A stretch of 64,000 bases of DNA from Mesorhizobium sp. SARCC-RB16n (GCF_008520305.1 NZ_ML703263.1:400100-464099); one strand, 5' to 3'; positions 51,540-61,881 are shown, counted from the first letter of the stretch. Notes: a model not told the origin generated them from the letters alone. A program made the numbers and translations.

Positions 51540-54500
51540 TTATTCCGCCGCCAACGCCAATTGCGGCCGTTCGATGCCTTCGATCTCTCCTGGCTCCTGG
51601 GCCTGCTCGTCGGTCTTCGCCTTCTTCGGCTCGCGGCCGAAGAAGAGCGCATATCCCGCCGGCAGCACCAGGATGGTCAGCACGGTCGCGACCAGAATAC
51701 CGCCCATCATGGCGTAGGCGAGCGGGCCCCAGAACACGGCGCGCGAGATCGGGATCAGTGCCAGCACCGCGGTCATCGCCGTCAGCACGATCGGCCTGAA
51801 GCGGCGCACCGCCGAGCCGATGATCGCTTCGGAACGATCCATGCCCCTGGCAATGTCCTGGTCGATCTGGTCGACCAGGATGATCGAGTTGCGCATGATG
51901 ATGCCGAGCAGCGCGATGACGCCGAGGATGGCGACGAAGCCGAATGGCGCGCCGCTGATCAGCAGAGCCGCGGCAGCGCCGATGATGCCGAGCGGGCCGG
52001 TCGCCAGCACCAGCATCGCCTTGCCGAAGTTCTGTAGCTGGATCATCAGCAGCACGACGATGATGGCCAGCATGATCGGCGCCTTGGCGGCAATCGAAGC
52101 CTGGCTTTCGGCCGAATCCTCGGCCCCGCCCTGAATCTCGATCTTGTAACCGGGCGCCAGGCCGTCGCGCAGACCCTGCATGTCCTTGTACATCTTGGTG
52201 ACGACGTCGTTGGACTGCACGCCGTCGGGCAAAGTGGCGCGCACCGAGATGGTCGGCAGGCGGTCGCGGCGCCACTCTATGCCTTGCTCCAGCACAGGCA
52301 CCACCTTGGCGACCTGCGACAGCGGCACGAAGCCGCCGAAATCGGTCGGGATATAGACCGAGTCGACCGAGGACAGCAGGCTGCGGCTGGCATCCGGCTC
52401 GCGGGCGACGATGGACACCGTCTCCTCGCCGTCACGGAAATCGTCGAGCGGCGCGCCGGACATCGCGGCCTGCAGCATCTGGCGGATGCGCTGCGAGGTG
52501 ACGCCGAGCGCACGGGCGCGATCCTGGTCGATGACCAGCTTCATCGCCGGCACTGGCTCCAGCCAGTCGTCATGAACGGCGCCAAGCAGCGGATCCTCGC
52601 GGAACTTCGCCTTCACCTGGTCGGCGATGCGGCGCACCTCCTGACGATCCGGACCCATGACGCGCATCTGCACGGGCCAGCCCGTCGGCGGTCCGAGGAA
52701 CAGGCGGTCAACCTTGGCGCGGATCGACGGGAAATCCTGCGCCAGAACCGTGCGCAGCTTGACGATCAGCCGCTCGCGGGCCGGCTCGTCATTGGCCATG
52801 ACAAGCATCTGGGCGAAATTCGGGTTGCGCAGTTGCTGGTCGAGCGGCAGGAAGAAGCGCGGGGCGCCTTCGCCGATATAGGTGGCGATGAAACGCTTGT
52901 CCTTGTCGTCCATCATCTTGGCTTCCAGGGCCTTGGCCTGCGTCTCGACTTCCTTGATGCTGGTGCCTTCCGGCAGCCAGAGGTCGACGAGGATTTCGGG
53001 CCGAGACGATTGTGGGAAGAAGTTCTGCGGGATGAACTGGAAGGCCCACAGGCTGGTGCCGAAGGTCACCAGCGTCATGACCAGCACGATGATGCGGTGG
53101 CGCACCGCCCAGCCGACGGTCGAGCGAAGCCGGCGGTAGAAACGCGTGTCGAAGGCATCGTGGTGGGTGCCGGCATGCTTGCGCTGCTTGAGGATCATAT
53201 GCCCCAGCCACGGCGTGAAATAGACCGCCACGAACCACGACACGATCAGCGCGATGCCGACGACATAGAACAGGGTGCGCACATATTCGCCAGCCGTCGA
53301 GGCGGCGAAGCCGACCGGGATGAAGCCGGCGGTGGTGATCAGCGTGCCGGTCAGCATCGGGAAGGCGGTCGAGGAATAGGCGAAGCTCGCCGCCTCGATC
53401 TTGACCAACCCCTCCTCGAGCTTCCGCTCCATCATCTCGACGACGATCATGGCATCGTCGACGAGCAAGCCGAGCGCGATGATCAGCGCGCCCAGCGAGA
53501 TGCGCTGCAGGTCGATGCCGATTTCGTACATGATGGCGAATGTGGCGGCGAGCACCAGCGGTATGGCGATGGCGATCACCAGGCCCGAGCGCCAGCCGAT
53601 CGACAGGAACGAGACGACAAGCACGATCAGCAGCGCCTCGCCGAGCGCATGCATGAACTCGGCGACCGCGTCCGTGACGACGCCGGGCTGGTCGGAAATC
53701 TGGTCGACCGAAACGCCATAGGGAAGCGCTTCCTCGAAGTGCTTGTAGGTCGCCTCGACATCCTTGCCGACGTCGGTGACCTTAAAACCCTTGGCCATGA
53801 CGACGCCAAGCTGCACGCTGTCATGACCATTGAAGCGGTATTTGCGCTGGAAGGGATCTTCCAGCCCCGAAGTGACGGTGGCGATGTCGCCCAGCCGGGT
53901 GACCTGACCGCCGGCGCGCAGGCGCAGCTCGCGGATGTCGGCGGCCTTGGCGACGTCGCCTTCGACCGAAATGCGCACCGAATTGACGCCGGTATCGACG
54001 GAACCAGCCGGGTCGACGTTGTTCTGGCCCTTGATCGCGTTCTGCAGGTCGGTCAGCGTCAGGCCGCGTTCGGCCAGCGCCTTGGACGAGACGTCGATGT
54101 AGAGTTTTTCCGGCTGGTCGCCGATGATGACCGCCTTTTCGACGCCAGGCGTCGTCAAGAGCATATCGCGCGCCTGGATGGCGAACTTCTTCAGCTCCGG
54201 ATAGGAGAAGCCGTCGCCGCTGATCGAATGCAGCGTGATGAAGGTGTCACCGAATTCGTCGTTGAAATAGGGGCCGAGCAGGCCCTGCGGCAGGTCGCCC
54301 TGGATATCGCTGACCTTCTTGCGCACCTGATAGAAGGCGTCCTTGACTTCTTCGGCATTGGTGTCGCCCTTGATCTGGACGGTGATAATGGCGCTGCCGG
54401 CCCGGGTGAAGGAACGCACGAAGTCGAGATGCGGCGTCTCCTGCAGTTTGCGCTCGATCTTGTTGACGACCTGGTCTTCCATCTCCTGGATCGAGGAGCC

Positions 54501-54686
54501 CGGCCAGATCGCCTGCACGACCATGACGCGGAAGGTGAAGTCGGGATCTTCCTTCTGGCCCATGCGCATCAGGCCGAGCGCGCCGGCGATGATGATCAGC
54601 CCGAACAGGAACCGTGCGATGGAGGGATGGCCGATTGCCCAACGCGAGAGATTGAAGGGCCGCTTTTCTTCAGTGGAGGTCGTCAT
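51540..54686 (-). CDS. RND efflux permease, second system
   Basis: A 1048-residue AcrB-fold protein of a group distinct from the pump at 3866. Seen are FNLSRWAIGHPSIARFLFGL at the N-terminus, QKEDPDFTFRVMVVQAIWPG, the TM4 motif GLLVDDAMIVVEMME with the Asp pair, and the C-terminal TM10 patch (RNSIILVDQIDQDIA). I take ATG 54684-54686 as start; no clear ribosome-binding site precedes it, and the frame continues to 54773. The lipoprotein adaptor gene lies 258 bases upstream on the same strand. The substrate range is unknown and no outer-membrane partner is present. Confidence 0.93.
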   Translation of the reverse strand: MTTSTEEKRPFNLSRWAIGHPSIARFLFGLIIIAGALGLMRMGQKEDPDFTFRVMVVQAIWPGSSIQEMEDQVVNKIERKLQETPHLDFVRSFTRAGSAIITVQIKGDTNAEEVKDAFYQVRKKVSDIQGDLPQGLLGPYFNDEFGDTFITLHSISGDGFSYPELKKFAIQARDMLLTTPGVEKAVIIGDQPEKLYIDVSSKALAERGLTLTDLQNAIKGQNNVDPAGSVDTGVNSVRISVEGDVAKAADIRELRLRAGGQVTRLGDIATVTSGLEDPFQRKYRFNGHDSVQLGVVMAKGFKVTDVGKDVEATYKHFEEALPYGVSVDQISDQPGVVTDAVAEFMHALGEALLIVLVVSFLSIGWRSGLVIAIAIPLVLAATFAIMYEIGIDLQRISLGALIIALGLLVDDAMIVVEMMERKLEEGLVKIEAASFAYSSTAFPMLTGTLITTAGFIPVGFAASTAGEYVRTLFYVVGIALIVSWFVAVYFTPWLGHMILKQRKHAGTHHDAFDTRFYRRLRSTVGWAVRHRIIVLVMTLVTFGTSLWAFQFIPQNFFPQSSRPEILVDLWLPEGTSIKEVETQAKALEAKMMDDKDKRFIATYIGEGAPRFFLPLDQQLRNPNFAQMLVMANDEPARERLIVKLRTVLAQDFPSIRAKVDRLFLGPPTGWPVQMRVMGPDRQEVRRIADQVKAKFREDPLLGAVHDDWLEPVPAMKLVIDQDRARALGVTSQRIRQMLQAAMSGAPLDDFRDGEETVSIVAREPDASRSLLSSVDSVYIPTDFGGFVPLSQVAKVVPVLEQGIEWRRDRLPTISVRATLPDGVQSNDVVTKMYKDMQGLRDGLAPGYKIEIQGGAEDSAESQASIAAKAPIMLAIIVVLLMIQLQNFGKAMLVLATGPLGIIGAAAALLISGAPFGFVAILGVIALLGIIMRNSIILVDQIDQDIARGMDRSEAIIGSAVRRFRPIVLTAMTAVLALIPISRAVFWGPLAYAMMGGILVATVLTILVLPAGYALFFGREPKKAKTDEQAQEPGEIEGIERPQLALAAE

Positions 54687-54944
54687 CGGTGCTGGTCCAC
54701 TTTGCTTGGTTGCCGGCGCCCTGGTGCTTCGAGGATGTGCTTCGAAGAAGCCTGGCGCGCAAAACGAAATCATCTGCGTTCGATACTGGTTTCCGGGCGG
54801 CGTCGCTCTTCGAGCGGAGAGACACTCATCGCGGTGGGACGCGAGGATCGATGCGGGGGTACATCGGCCTTGACGTCTCGACCTTCGGGCGTGCGCCGCC
54901 CGGAAACCTGCGGCCGCGGGAACGCGCGGCCGACCTGTCTGTCG

Positions 54945-56081
54945 TCAGCGCAGCTGGCTGGCGCCCTCGGCCGAGGCGGACTGCTGTGTAACGCCGCCGG
55001 CGAGTTTTACCTTGAGGTTCTCGGTCATGAACTGTGTACCGGCGGCGACCACGACATCGCCCGGTTTCAATCCCTCCGCGACCCGCACGCCATCGGCGGC
55101 AAACTCTGCGACCTTGACCGGACGGGCATGAACCGTGTCGGCGCCACGATCGACGGTCCAGACGATCGACTGGCTGTCTTTCTCGGCGAGCGCGCTCAGT
55201 GGGATAGACACGAGCTGCTTTTCATTGGCTGCCGACGCTTCGATATTTGCGGTCATGCCGAGAAGCACGCGCGGGTCGTTGGGCAGGCTGACGCGGACGG
55301 CAAAGGTGCGCGACTGCGGATCGGCGCTGCCGGCGACCTCGCGAACCTTGCCGTCCAGCGCCAGAGCGGCATCGGACCAGAAGCCCGCCTTGACGTCCTT
55401 GCCCGGCTTGAATTGCGCGATCTCCATTTCCGGAACCGCGATCAGCACTTCCTTTTCGCCATCAACCGCGACGGTGACCACCGGCGTGCCCGACCCGACC
55501 ACCTGGCCGACATCGGCGTTGACCGCCGTGACGATGCCGTCCCTGTCGGCCTTGAGGTCGGTGTAGCCGACCTGGTTCCTAGCCTGGGCAAGCGTCGAGC
55601 GGGCGGAGTCGCGCGTGGCGACAGCCTGGTCATAAGTCAGCGTTGCCTGTTCGAGCTGCGATTTCGGCGCGAAGTTCTTGGCGAAAAGCTGCTCGGCGCG
55701 CTTGCGGGCGAGTTCGACGGTCTCGACCTGCCGTTCGGAGGCATCCAGCGCGGCCTGCGCGCTCTTGACCGACAGGTCATAGTCGGAGGGATCGATGCGG
55801 GCGAGCACATCGCCAGGCGCCACGCGCTGGCCGATGTCGACGAGACGTTCGGTGATCTTGCCGTTGACGCGGAAACCCAGCGTGCTCTCGGTCCGGGCAC
55901 GCACCGATCCGGAATAGGACAGCGTGCGGGTGTCATGCGCCTGGGCGATCTCGACTACCTTGACCGGGCGGATGATGTCCTTCACCTCCGCTTTTTCCTG
56001 CGAGCAGCCGGCAAGCCCAAGCGATGCGACGATCAGGCCGGCAGCTGGCAGCTTGCGAAGGATGGAACTGGGCAAAAACAT
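54945..56081 (-). CDS. RND periplasmic adaptor, lipoprotein
   Basis: A 378-residue membrane fusion protein with a lipoprotein signal peptide (lipobox LAGC, Cys near residue 26). It continues with the lipoyl half-motifs (GFRVNGKITERLVDIGQRVAPGD), a helical hairpin (about 100-160) and a barrel domain. It tethers to the inner membrane and bridges the pump encoded downstream to an outer-membrane channel. It is the first structural gene after the TetR regulator on this strand. Confidence 0.93.
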   Translation of the reverse strand: MFLPSSILRKLPAAGLIVASLGLAGCSQEKAEVKDIIRPVKVVEIAQAHDTRTLSYSGSVRARTESTLGFRVNGKITERLVDIGQRVAPGDVLARIDPSDYDLSVKSAQAALDASERQVETVELARKRAEQLFAKNFAPKSQLEQATLTYDQAVATRDSARSTLAQARNQVGYTDLKADRDGIVTAVNADVGQVVGSGTPVVTVAVDGEKEVLIAVPEMEIAQFKPGKDVKAGFWSDAALALDGKVREVAGSADPQSRTFAVRVSLPNDPRVLLGMTANIEASAANEKQLVSIPLSALAEKDSQSIVWTVDRGADTVHARPVKVAEFAADGVRVAEGLKPGDVVVAAGTQFMTENLKVKLAGGVTQQSASAEGASQLR

Positions 56082-56135
56082 CTTGATACTCCCGACTGGA
56101 GACGGACTGTCGACACCGGCACCGACTGGCGGCGG

Positions 56136-56741
56136 CTATTTCAAGGCTCTGATGGCATAATCGATGAGCTCTTCGGGCATCGCCCGATTGGTCTTTGCGA
56201 GGCACTGCGCCACCATCTGCGGATGGCACAGGATGACGGTGGCGGCACCGAAGCAACGCGACGCGGTCACCGGATCCTGCTTCCTGAACTCGCCGGCTTC
56301 GATGCCATCGCTGATCACTTCGGCGAAGAGATCGTGGATGCTGTCGACATGCTTGTCGATGACGCCCCAGTCGCGCTCGAGGGCGACGATGACCATCTCG
56401 TGGACCTTCTGGTCGTCGAGCATGACCTCCATCGTCATCTTGTACTGCGCATGCACGTAGCGCCGCAGCCGCTCCTCGGCGCTGATCGGCAGGTGCATGA
56501 TCTCGTAGGCCATCTTGTAGCTGGCGCCGAGCATCCGGCCACAGACGGCCTGGTGGATTTCGACCTTGGAAGCAAAGAAACGATAGATGTTGGCCGGCGA
56601 CATGCCGAGTTCGCGGGCAATGTCGGCGACGTTGGTCTTGCCGTAGCCATAGTGCCGGAACAGGCGCTCCGCACAATCGAGAATGCGCGTTACATTTTCC
56701 TGTCGGGCGACGTCGGCGACGATGTTGGCGGCTTCGGACAT
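56136..56741 (-). CDS. TetR-family regulator of the second RND system
   Basis: A 201-residue TetR protein: CAERLFRHYGYGKTNVADIARELGMSPANIYRFFASK makes the DNA-binding domain (about residues 22-58), and a helical ligand domain follows. It begins the minus-strand unit tetR-adaptor-pump, 54 bases before the adaptor. Two nested palindromes lie 22-56 bases upstream of its start, suited to autorepression and repression of the whole unit. The inducing ligand is unknown. Confidence 0.92.
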   Translation of the reverse strand: MSEAANIVADVARQENVTRILDCAERLFRHYGYGKTNVADIARELGMSPANIYRFFASKVEIHQAVCGRMLGASYKMAYEIMHLPISAEERLRRYVHAQYKMTMEVMLDDQKVHEMVIVALERDWGVIDKHVDSIHDLFAEVISDGIEAGEFRKQDPVTASRCFGAATVILCHPQMVAQCLAKTNRAMPEELIDYAIRALK

Positions 56742-56762
56742 AGCTCTCTGTCAAATAACGAG

Positions 56763-56797
56763 TGACGAATTTCGATTTTCGTCAGTCGTAAATCGAA
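56763..56797. promoter_or_regulatory. Nested palindromes upstream of the second tetR gene
   Basis: TGACGAA-N8-TTCGTCA (56763-56784) has 7-bp perfect arms. TTCGATTT-N11-AAATCGAA (56771-56797) overlaps it with 8-bp perfect arms. Such overlapping operators often let two dimers bind opposite faces. Binding by the adjacent TetR protein is inferred. Confidence 0.65.
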
Positions 56798-56927
56798 AAA
56801 GGCGGGATGTCAACGCGAATTCGACGTACGCGTACAATAGGTGACAGATGGTGACACCCCGTAGACGGAACCAGGCGGTCCAACGATGCGGGGCCACAAA
56901 AATATTTACGCTAAGCTGCGTGAGGCA

Positions 56928-58568
56928 TCAGGCGACCTTGGCCATTTCCCGCAGCCGGAACTTTTGGATCTTGCCGGTCGAGGTCTTCGGTATCTCGGCG
57001 AAGATCACCGCTTTCGGCACCTTGAAGCGGGCGAGTAGCGCCCGGCAGTGCTCGATGATCTCCGCTTCGCTCGCCTCCTTGCCCGGCTTCAGCTCGACAT
57101 AGGCGACAGGCACCTCGCCCCATTTGTCGTCATGACGCGCCACGACGCCGCAGGAGGCGACGGCGGGATGCTTGTAGAGCGCGTCCTCGACCTCGATCGA
57201 GGAAATGTTCTCGCCGCCGGAGATGATGATGTCCTTGGAGCGGTCCTTGAGCTGGATGTAGCCGTCGGGGTGCATGACCCCGAGATCGCCCGAGTGGAAC
57301 CAGCCGCCGGCGAAAGCCTCGTCCGTTGCCTTGCGGTTCTTCAGGTAGCCCTTCATGACAATGTTGCCACGGAACATCACCTCGCCGATGGTCTCGCCAT
57401 CGGCGGGCGTTTCGGCCATGGTCTCGGGATCCATCACCGTCAAGCCTTCGAGCGCGGCATAGCGCACGCCCTGCCGTGCCTTCTTGCCCGCCCTCGCCCC
57501 TTTGTCGAGTGCGTCCCAGCCATTATGCCATTCGTTGACGACAGCCGGACCGTAGGTTTCGGTCAATCCGTAGAGATGGGTGACGGCAAAGCCGGCGTCC
57601 GCCATGCCCGACAGCACGGCTTCGGGCGGCGGCGCGGCCGCCGTGTTGAAGGTGACCGTTTGCGCAAACGCGCGCTTGTCCTCCTCCCTGGCGTTGATCA
57701 GCACCGACATGACCACCGGCGCGCCGCATAGATGGGTGACGCCGTGATCGGCGATCGCGTCATAGATCGGCTTCGGCCGCACCCAGCGCAGGCAGACATG
57801 CGTGCCGGCCTGGACGGCGAGCGTCCAGGGAAAACACCAGCCATTGCAATGGAACATCGGCAGGGTCCAGAGATAGACCGCGTGCTTGGCCATGCCGGCA
57901 TGAATGGTGTTGGTGTAGGCCATCAGCGCGGCACCCCGGTGATGGTAGACGACGCCCTTGGGATTGCCTGTCGTGCCCGACGTGTAGTTGAGCGAGATGG
58001 CGTCCCATTCGTCGTCGGGCATCGACCACGTGAAATCCTCGTCGCCGCCAGCGACAAAATCCTCATAGTCTGATGTGCCGACCCGCTCGCCTTTCGGATA
58101 GGGCGCGTCAGCGGCGTAATCGGGATCGTCGTAGTCGATGACCAGCGGCTTGGCCTTGGCCAGACCGAGCGCCTCGCGCACGACTCCGGAAAACTCGCGA
58201 TCGACGATCAGCACCTTGGTCTCGGCATGATCGAGCTGAAAGGCGATGACCGCTGCATCAAGGCGCGTGTTGAGCGAGTGCAGCACCGCTTTGGTCATCG
58301 GCACGCCGAAATGCGCCTCCAGCATCGGCGGCGTGTTCGACAGCATGACCGTCACCGTATCGCCCTTGCCGATGCCGTGCTTGTGCAGCGCCGACGCGAG
58401 CTTCAGGGAGCAGCGCCAGAAATCGCGATAGCTGATGCGCTGTCCCCCATGGATGATGGCAATGCGGTCGGGATAGGTTCTTGCCGCGCGCTCCAGATAG
58501 GTGAGCGGCGTCAGCGGCTGGTGGTTGGCGGCGTTCCTGTCGAGATCCTGTTCGTAGGGATTGGCCAT
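56928..58568 (-). CDS. AMP-forming acyl-CoA synthetase
   Basis: A 546-residue member of the ANL family with the phosphate loop NYTSGTTGNPKGVVYHHRGA, the adenine motif YGLTETYGP, GGWFHSGDLGVMHPDGY, the hinge Asp in KDRSKDIIISGGENIS and the catalytic PKTSTGKIQK lysine near the C-terminus. It activates a fatty or aryl acid as the AMP ester and then the CoA thioester in the cytoplasm. The length and pattern fit the medium-chain/AlkK-like subgroup; chain length cannot be fixed from sequence. GGGAGGA lies 4 bases before the ATG. It stands alone, divergent from the SorC-type gene. Confidence 0.92.
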   Translation of the reverse strand: MANPYEQDLDRNAANHQPLTPLTYLERAARTYPDRIAIIHGGQRISYRDFWRCSLKLASALHKHGIGKGDTVTVMLSNTPPMLEAHFGVPMTKAVLHSLNTRLDAAVIAFQLDHAETKVLIVDREFSGVVREALGLAKAKPLVIDYDDPDYAADAPYPKGERVGTSDYEDFVAGGDEDFTWSMPDDEWDAISLNYTSGTTGNPKGVVYHHRGAALMAYTNTIHAGMAKHAVYLWTLPMFHCNGWCFPWTLAVQAGTHVCLRWVRPKPIYDAIADHGVTHLCGAPVVMSVLINAREEDKRAFAQTVTFNTAAAPPPEAVLSGMADAGFAVTHLYGLTETYGPAVVNEWHNGWDALDKGARAGKKARQGVRYAALEGLTVMDPETMAETPADGETIGEVMFRGNIVMKGYLKNRKATDEAFAGGWFHSGDLGVMHPDGYIQLKDRSKDIIISGGENISSIEVEDALYKHPAVASCGVVARHDDKWGEVPVAYVELKPGKEASEAEIIEHCRALLARFKVPKAVIFAEIPKTSTGKIQKFRLREMAKVA

Positions 58569-58771
58569 CCCGTCCTCCCCAAAGTCTTTTCGAGCGTTCT
58601 AACCCCAGGCTCGTCGTCACGCTATCCCCCCTGAAGGGCTGAGAATGCTATACTGCGCCGACTTGCTGGAATGGTGATCTCGATCGAGCCGCCCCGGCAG
58701 AAGATTCCTTCCTGTTCATCCAAATTTGACTTTTGTCGAGAGCCGTGACTATTGTCAGCCAAGGAGGCGGC

Positions 58772-59737
58772 ATGGCGATCCGACCGGCAGAACAGCTCAT
58801 CCACAAGGCGGCCTGGCTTTACTATGCCCATGGGCTTCGCCAGGACGAAGTGGCCAATCAACTCAACATTTCGCGCGCTTCCGTCGCCATGTATCTGCGC
58901 AAGGCGCGCGAGACAGGCATCGTCAACATTTCGACCTCGACGCAGCTCTTCACCGACGACGTCATGGCGCGCAGGCTGGAAGACGCGCTCAAGCTCGACG
59001 CCGTCTGGATCGCCCCGGAAAACGCCTATCTCGCCGACCCCTCGACCGATATCGCGGTGCTGGCGGCAAGCGTCTTCCTGGAACTCGTCAGAAAAGGCGA
59101 CCGCATCGGCGTCGCCTGGGGCCGCACCGTCTACACCATCGCCGACATCATGTCCTATGCCGACCTGCAGGACGTCACCGTGGTGCAGCTCTGCGGCAAT
59201 CTCGGCGCGCCCTATTCCTACCGGCCCGACCAGTGCACGATGGAAATCGCGCGGCGGCTTAACGCCAAGGGCCTGAACTTCTACGCGCCTCTGGTGCTGT
59301 CGACCGAGGACCTGGCGCAAGGCCTGCGCGCCGAGCCGGTGATCCGCGACCAGCTTGCCGGGATCAGCGACTGCGATCTCGCGCTCTATTCCATCGGCGC
59401 GGTCGATGCCGACAGCCATCTGGTGAAGTGCGGCGCGCTGACGGCAGCCGAGATGGCGGCACTGCGCAGGGAAGGTGCCGCCGGTGTCATTGCCGGGCAG
59501 ATCATCGATGCCGGTGGCGAGTTGCTCGACTGCAGCTACAACCGGCGGGTGATCTCGGCGGGGCTTGCTTCACTGCGCGTCATCGGGAAACGGCTGATGG
59601 TCGTGCAGGAAGACAGCAAGTTCGAGCCGCTGCTCGCGGCGATCGCCGGCGGCCTCTGCACGCATCTTGTGGTCGGCGCGCGCATGGCGCAGCGGCTGCT
59701 CGATCATGCTGGAACGTCAGCAGAAAAGGCATCCTGA
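58772..59737 (+). CDS. SorC/DeoR-type sugar-binding transcriptional regulator
   Basis: A 321-residue protein with an N-terminal helix-turn-helix (AWLYYAHGLRQDEVANQLNISRASVAMYLRKARE, about 12-45) and a C-terminal sugar-phosphate-binding domain (GDRIGVAWGRTVYTIADIM, RRVISAGLASLRVIGKRLMV). The start at ATG 58772 has AAGGAGG 4 bases upstream; an upstream in-frame start at 58733 lacks one. It precedes the aldolase/dehydrogenase gene by 89 bases and probably controls it and the convergent sugar importer. SorC-family regulators respond to phosphorylated sugars or polyols. Confidence 0.9.
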   Translation: MAIRPAEQLIHKAAWLYYAHGLRQDEVANQLNISRASVAMYLRKARETGIVNISTSTQLFTDDVMARRLEDALKLDAVWIAPENAYLADPSTDIAVLAASVFLELVRKGDRIGVAWGRTVYTIADIMSYADLQDVTVVQLCGNLGAPYSYRPDQCTMEIARRLNAKGLNFYAPLVLSTEDLAQGLRAEPVIRDQLAGISDCDLALYSIGAVDADSHLVKCGALTAAEMAALRREGAAGVIAGQIIDAGGELLDCSYNRRVISAGLASLRVIGKRLMVVQEDSKFEPLLAAIAGGLCTHLVVGARMAQRLLDHAGTSAEKAS

Positions 59738-59826
59738 AAAAACCAATCCTTTGCCGACGCATTGTCATCAAGGCGTCGCGGCATTCCTGTTTCACCACTC
59801 AAAGACAGCAACTGGACGAAGCGAAC

Positions 59827-61881
59827 ATGAAGAATCTGTGGAACGACGACGCGGCCGAAAAACTCGTTGCCGACTATGCAAAGAAGGGTGTCGGCCGCGA
59901 CCTGGCCTTGCGTGTCTACACGACGCGGCTTCTGGGCGGCGTGCCACAGCTGGTCCTGCACGGCGGCGGCAACACCTCCTGCAAGATCAAGGCGACCGAC
60001 CTCGTCGGCGACGAATGGGACGTGCTGTGTGTCAAGGGCAGCGGCTGGGACATGGCCGTCATCGAGCCGCAGGGCCTGCCCGCCGTCAAGATGGGCGCCC
60101 TGCTCAAGGCGCGTAAGCTGGACAGGCTTTCCGACGAGGATATGGTCGCGCTGCAGCGGGCGAACCTCATCGACCCCGCCTCGCCCAACCCTTCGGTCGA
60201 GACCCTGCTGCATGCCTTCCTGCCGCACAAATTCGTCGACCACACCCATTCGACCGCCATCCTGGCCATTGTCGACCAGGAAGACAGCAAGCCGCTGGTG
60301 GCAAAGGTGTTCGGAGCAAGGATGGGCTACGTACCCTACATCATGCCGGGCTTCGACCTCGCCAAGGCGGCGGCCGATGTCTTCGATGCCGATCCAGATG
60401 TCGAAGGCCTGATCCTCGACAAGCACGGCATCTTCACTTTCGGCGACGACGCCAGGCAGGCCTACGACCGGATGATCCACTATGTGAACGTCGCCGAGGA
60501 CTATGTAGCCAAGCACGCCAAGCCGCAGCCGGCCAAGGCGGCATTGCCGGCAAGGCTGGCGACGCCGGCTTCCATTGCGCCCATGCTGCGCGGCGCTGTC
60601 GCGGCGCCACGCGGCGAAGGCCGCTTCGACCGCATGATCAGCGATTTCCGCACCTCGGACGCGATCGTCGATTTCATCAACTCGACTGCGATCGCCGACT
60701 ATGCCGGACGCGGCGTGTCGACGCCGGATCTGTCGATCCGCATCAAGACAGGTCCGATGGCCGTGCCGGCACCCGATGCCGACAAGGTCGGCGACTACAA
60801 GGCGGTGATCAAGAGCCATGTCGACGCTTTCGCCAGCGTTTATCGCGCCTATTTCGAAACCAATGACGCGCTCGACGACGTCAAGCGCACCATGCTCGAT
60901 CCGATGCCGCGGCTGACGCTGGTGCCGGGGCTCGGCATGTTCGGTCATGGCCGCACGTTGAAGGATGCCAGGATCGCATCGGACGTCGGCGAGATGTGGA
61001 TCGAGGCCGTGCGCGGCGCCGAGGCGGTCGGGCGTTTCCACCCGTTGTCCAAGGCGGACCTGTTCCCACTCGAATACTGGTCGCTGGAACAGGCCAAGCT
61101 CGCCTCCAACAAGCCGAAGCCGCTGACCGGACAGGTGGTGCTGATCACCGGTGGCGCCGGCGCAATCGGTGCGGCGACCGCAAAACTGTTTGCCGACAAT
61201 GGCGCCCATGCCGTCGTCGTCGATCTCGACGCTGAAAAGGCCGCCGATGCCGCAAAAAAAGCCGGCAACAATTCGATCGGCGTTGGCGCCGACATCACCG
61301 ACCCCGCTCAGATGCGTGCCGCCTTCGACAAGGCGGTCGCCGTGTTCGGCGGCGTCGACATATTGGTGTCCAATGCGGGTGCTGCCTGGGAAGGCCGCAT
61401 CGGCGAGCTTGACGATGCGCTGCTGCGCAAGAGCTTCGAGCTCAATTTCTTCGCCCACCAGTCGGCGGCGCAGAACGCCGTGCGCATCATGCTCGAACAG
61501 GGCACCGGCGGCGCGCTGTTGTTCAACACCTCCAAGCAGGCGGTCAATCCGGGCCCGAAATTCGGCGCCTATGGTGTGCCGAAAGCGGCGACGCTGTTCC
61601 TGTCCAGGCAATACGCGCTCGACTACGGCGCCCATGGCATCCGCTCCAACGCGGTGAATGCCGATCGCATCCGCTCCGGGCTGTTGACCGACGCGATGAT
61701 CGCCAGCCGCTCGGGCGCGCGCGGCGTGTCGGAAAAGGAATACATGTCAGGCAATCTGCTCGGCCAGGAAGTGACGGCGCAGGATGTGGCACAGGCGTTC
61801 CTGCATCACGCACTGGCCGATCGCACCACCGCCGACGTGACGACGGTCGACGGCGGCAACATCGCCGCGGCGCTGCGGTAA
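59827..61881 (+). CDS. Bifunctional class II aldolase / short-chain dehydrogenase (RhaD-like)
   Basis: A 684-residue fusion. Residues about 1-400 are a class II aldolase domain with the zinc-site motif DHTHSTAI and a later KHGIF. Residues about 430-684 are a short-chain dehydrogenase with TGGAGAIG (cofactor site), SNAGAAW, NTSK and YGVPK (catalytic Tyr-Lys). The architecture is that of bifunctional rhamnulose-1-phosphate aldolase/lactaldehyde dehydrogenase. It would cleave a ketose phosphate and oxidise or reduce the aldehyde product. No rhamnose isomerase or kinase is in the window, so the actual sugar is open. A two-way terminator follows. Confidence 0.87.
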   Translation: MKNLWNDDAAEKLVADYAKKGVGRDLALRVYTTRLLGGVPQLVLHGGGNTSCKIKATDLVGDEWDVLCVKGSGWDMAVIEPQGLPAVKMGALLKARKLDRLSDEDMVALQRANLIDPASPNPSVETLLHAFLPHKFVDHTHSTAILAIVDQEDSKPLVAKVFGARMGYVPYIMPGFDLAKAAADVFDADPDVEGLILDKHGIFTFGDDARQAYDRMIHYVNVAEDYVAKHAKPQPAKAALPARLATPASIAPMLRGAVAAPRGEGRFDRMISDFRTSDAIVDFINSTAIADYAGRGVSTPDLSIRIKTGPMAVPAPDADKVGDYKAVIKSHVDAFASVYRAYFETNDALDDVKRTMLDPMPRLTLVPGLGMFGHGRTLKDARIASDVGEMWIEAVRGAEAVGRFHPLSKADLFPLEYWSLEQAKLASNKPKPLTGQVVLITGGAGAIGAATAKLFADNGAHAVVVDLDAEKAADAAKKAGNNSIGVGADITDPAQMRAAFDKAVAVFGGVDILVSNAGAAWEGRIGELDDALLRKSFELNFFAHQSAAQNAVRIMLEQGTGGALLFNTSKQAVNPGPKFGAYGVPKAATLFLSRQYALDYGAHGIRSNAVNADRIRSGLLTDAMIASRSGARGVSEKEYMSGNLLGQEVTAQDVAQAFLHHALADRTTADVTTVDGGNIAAALR

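Noticed and set aside
52284-56765. A 1493-codon open frame on the plus strand opposite the second RND system and its TetR gene
   Set aside because: The same antisense effect: it covers four minus-strand features and has no recognisable domain.
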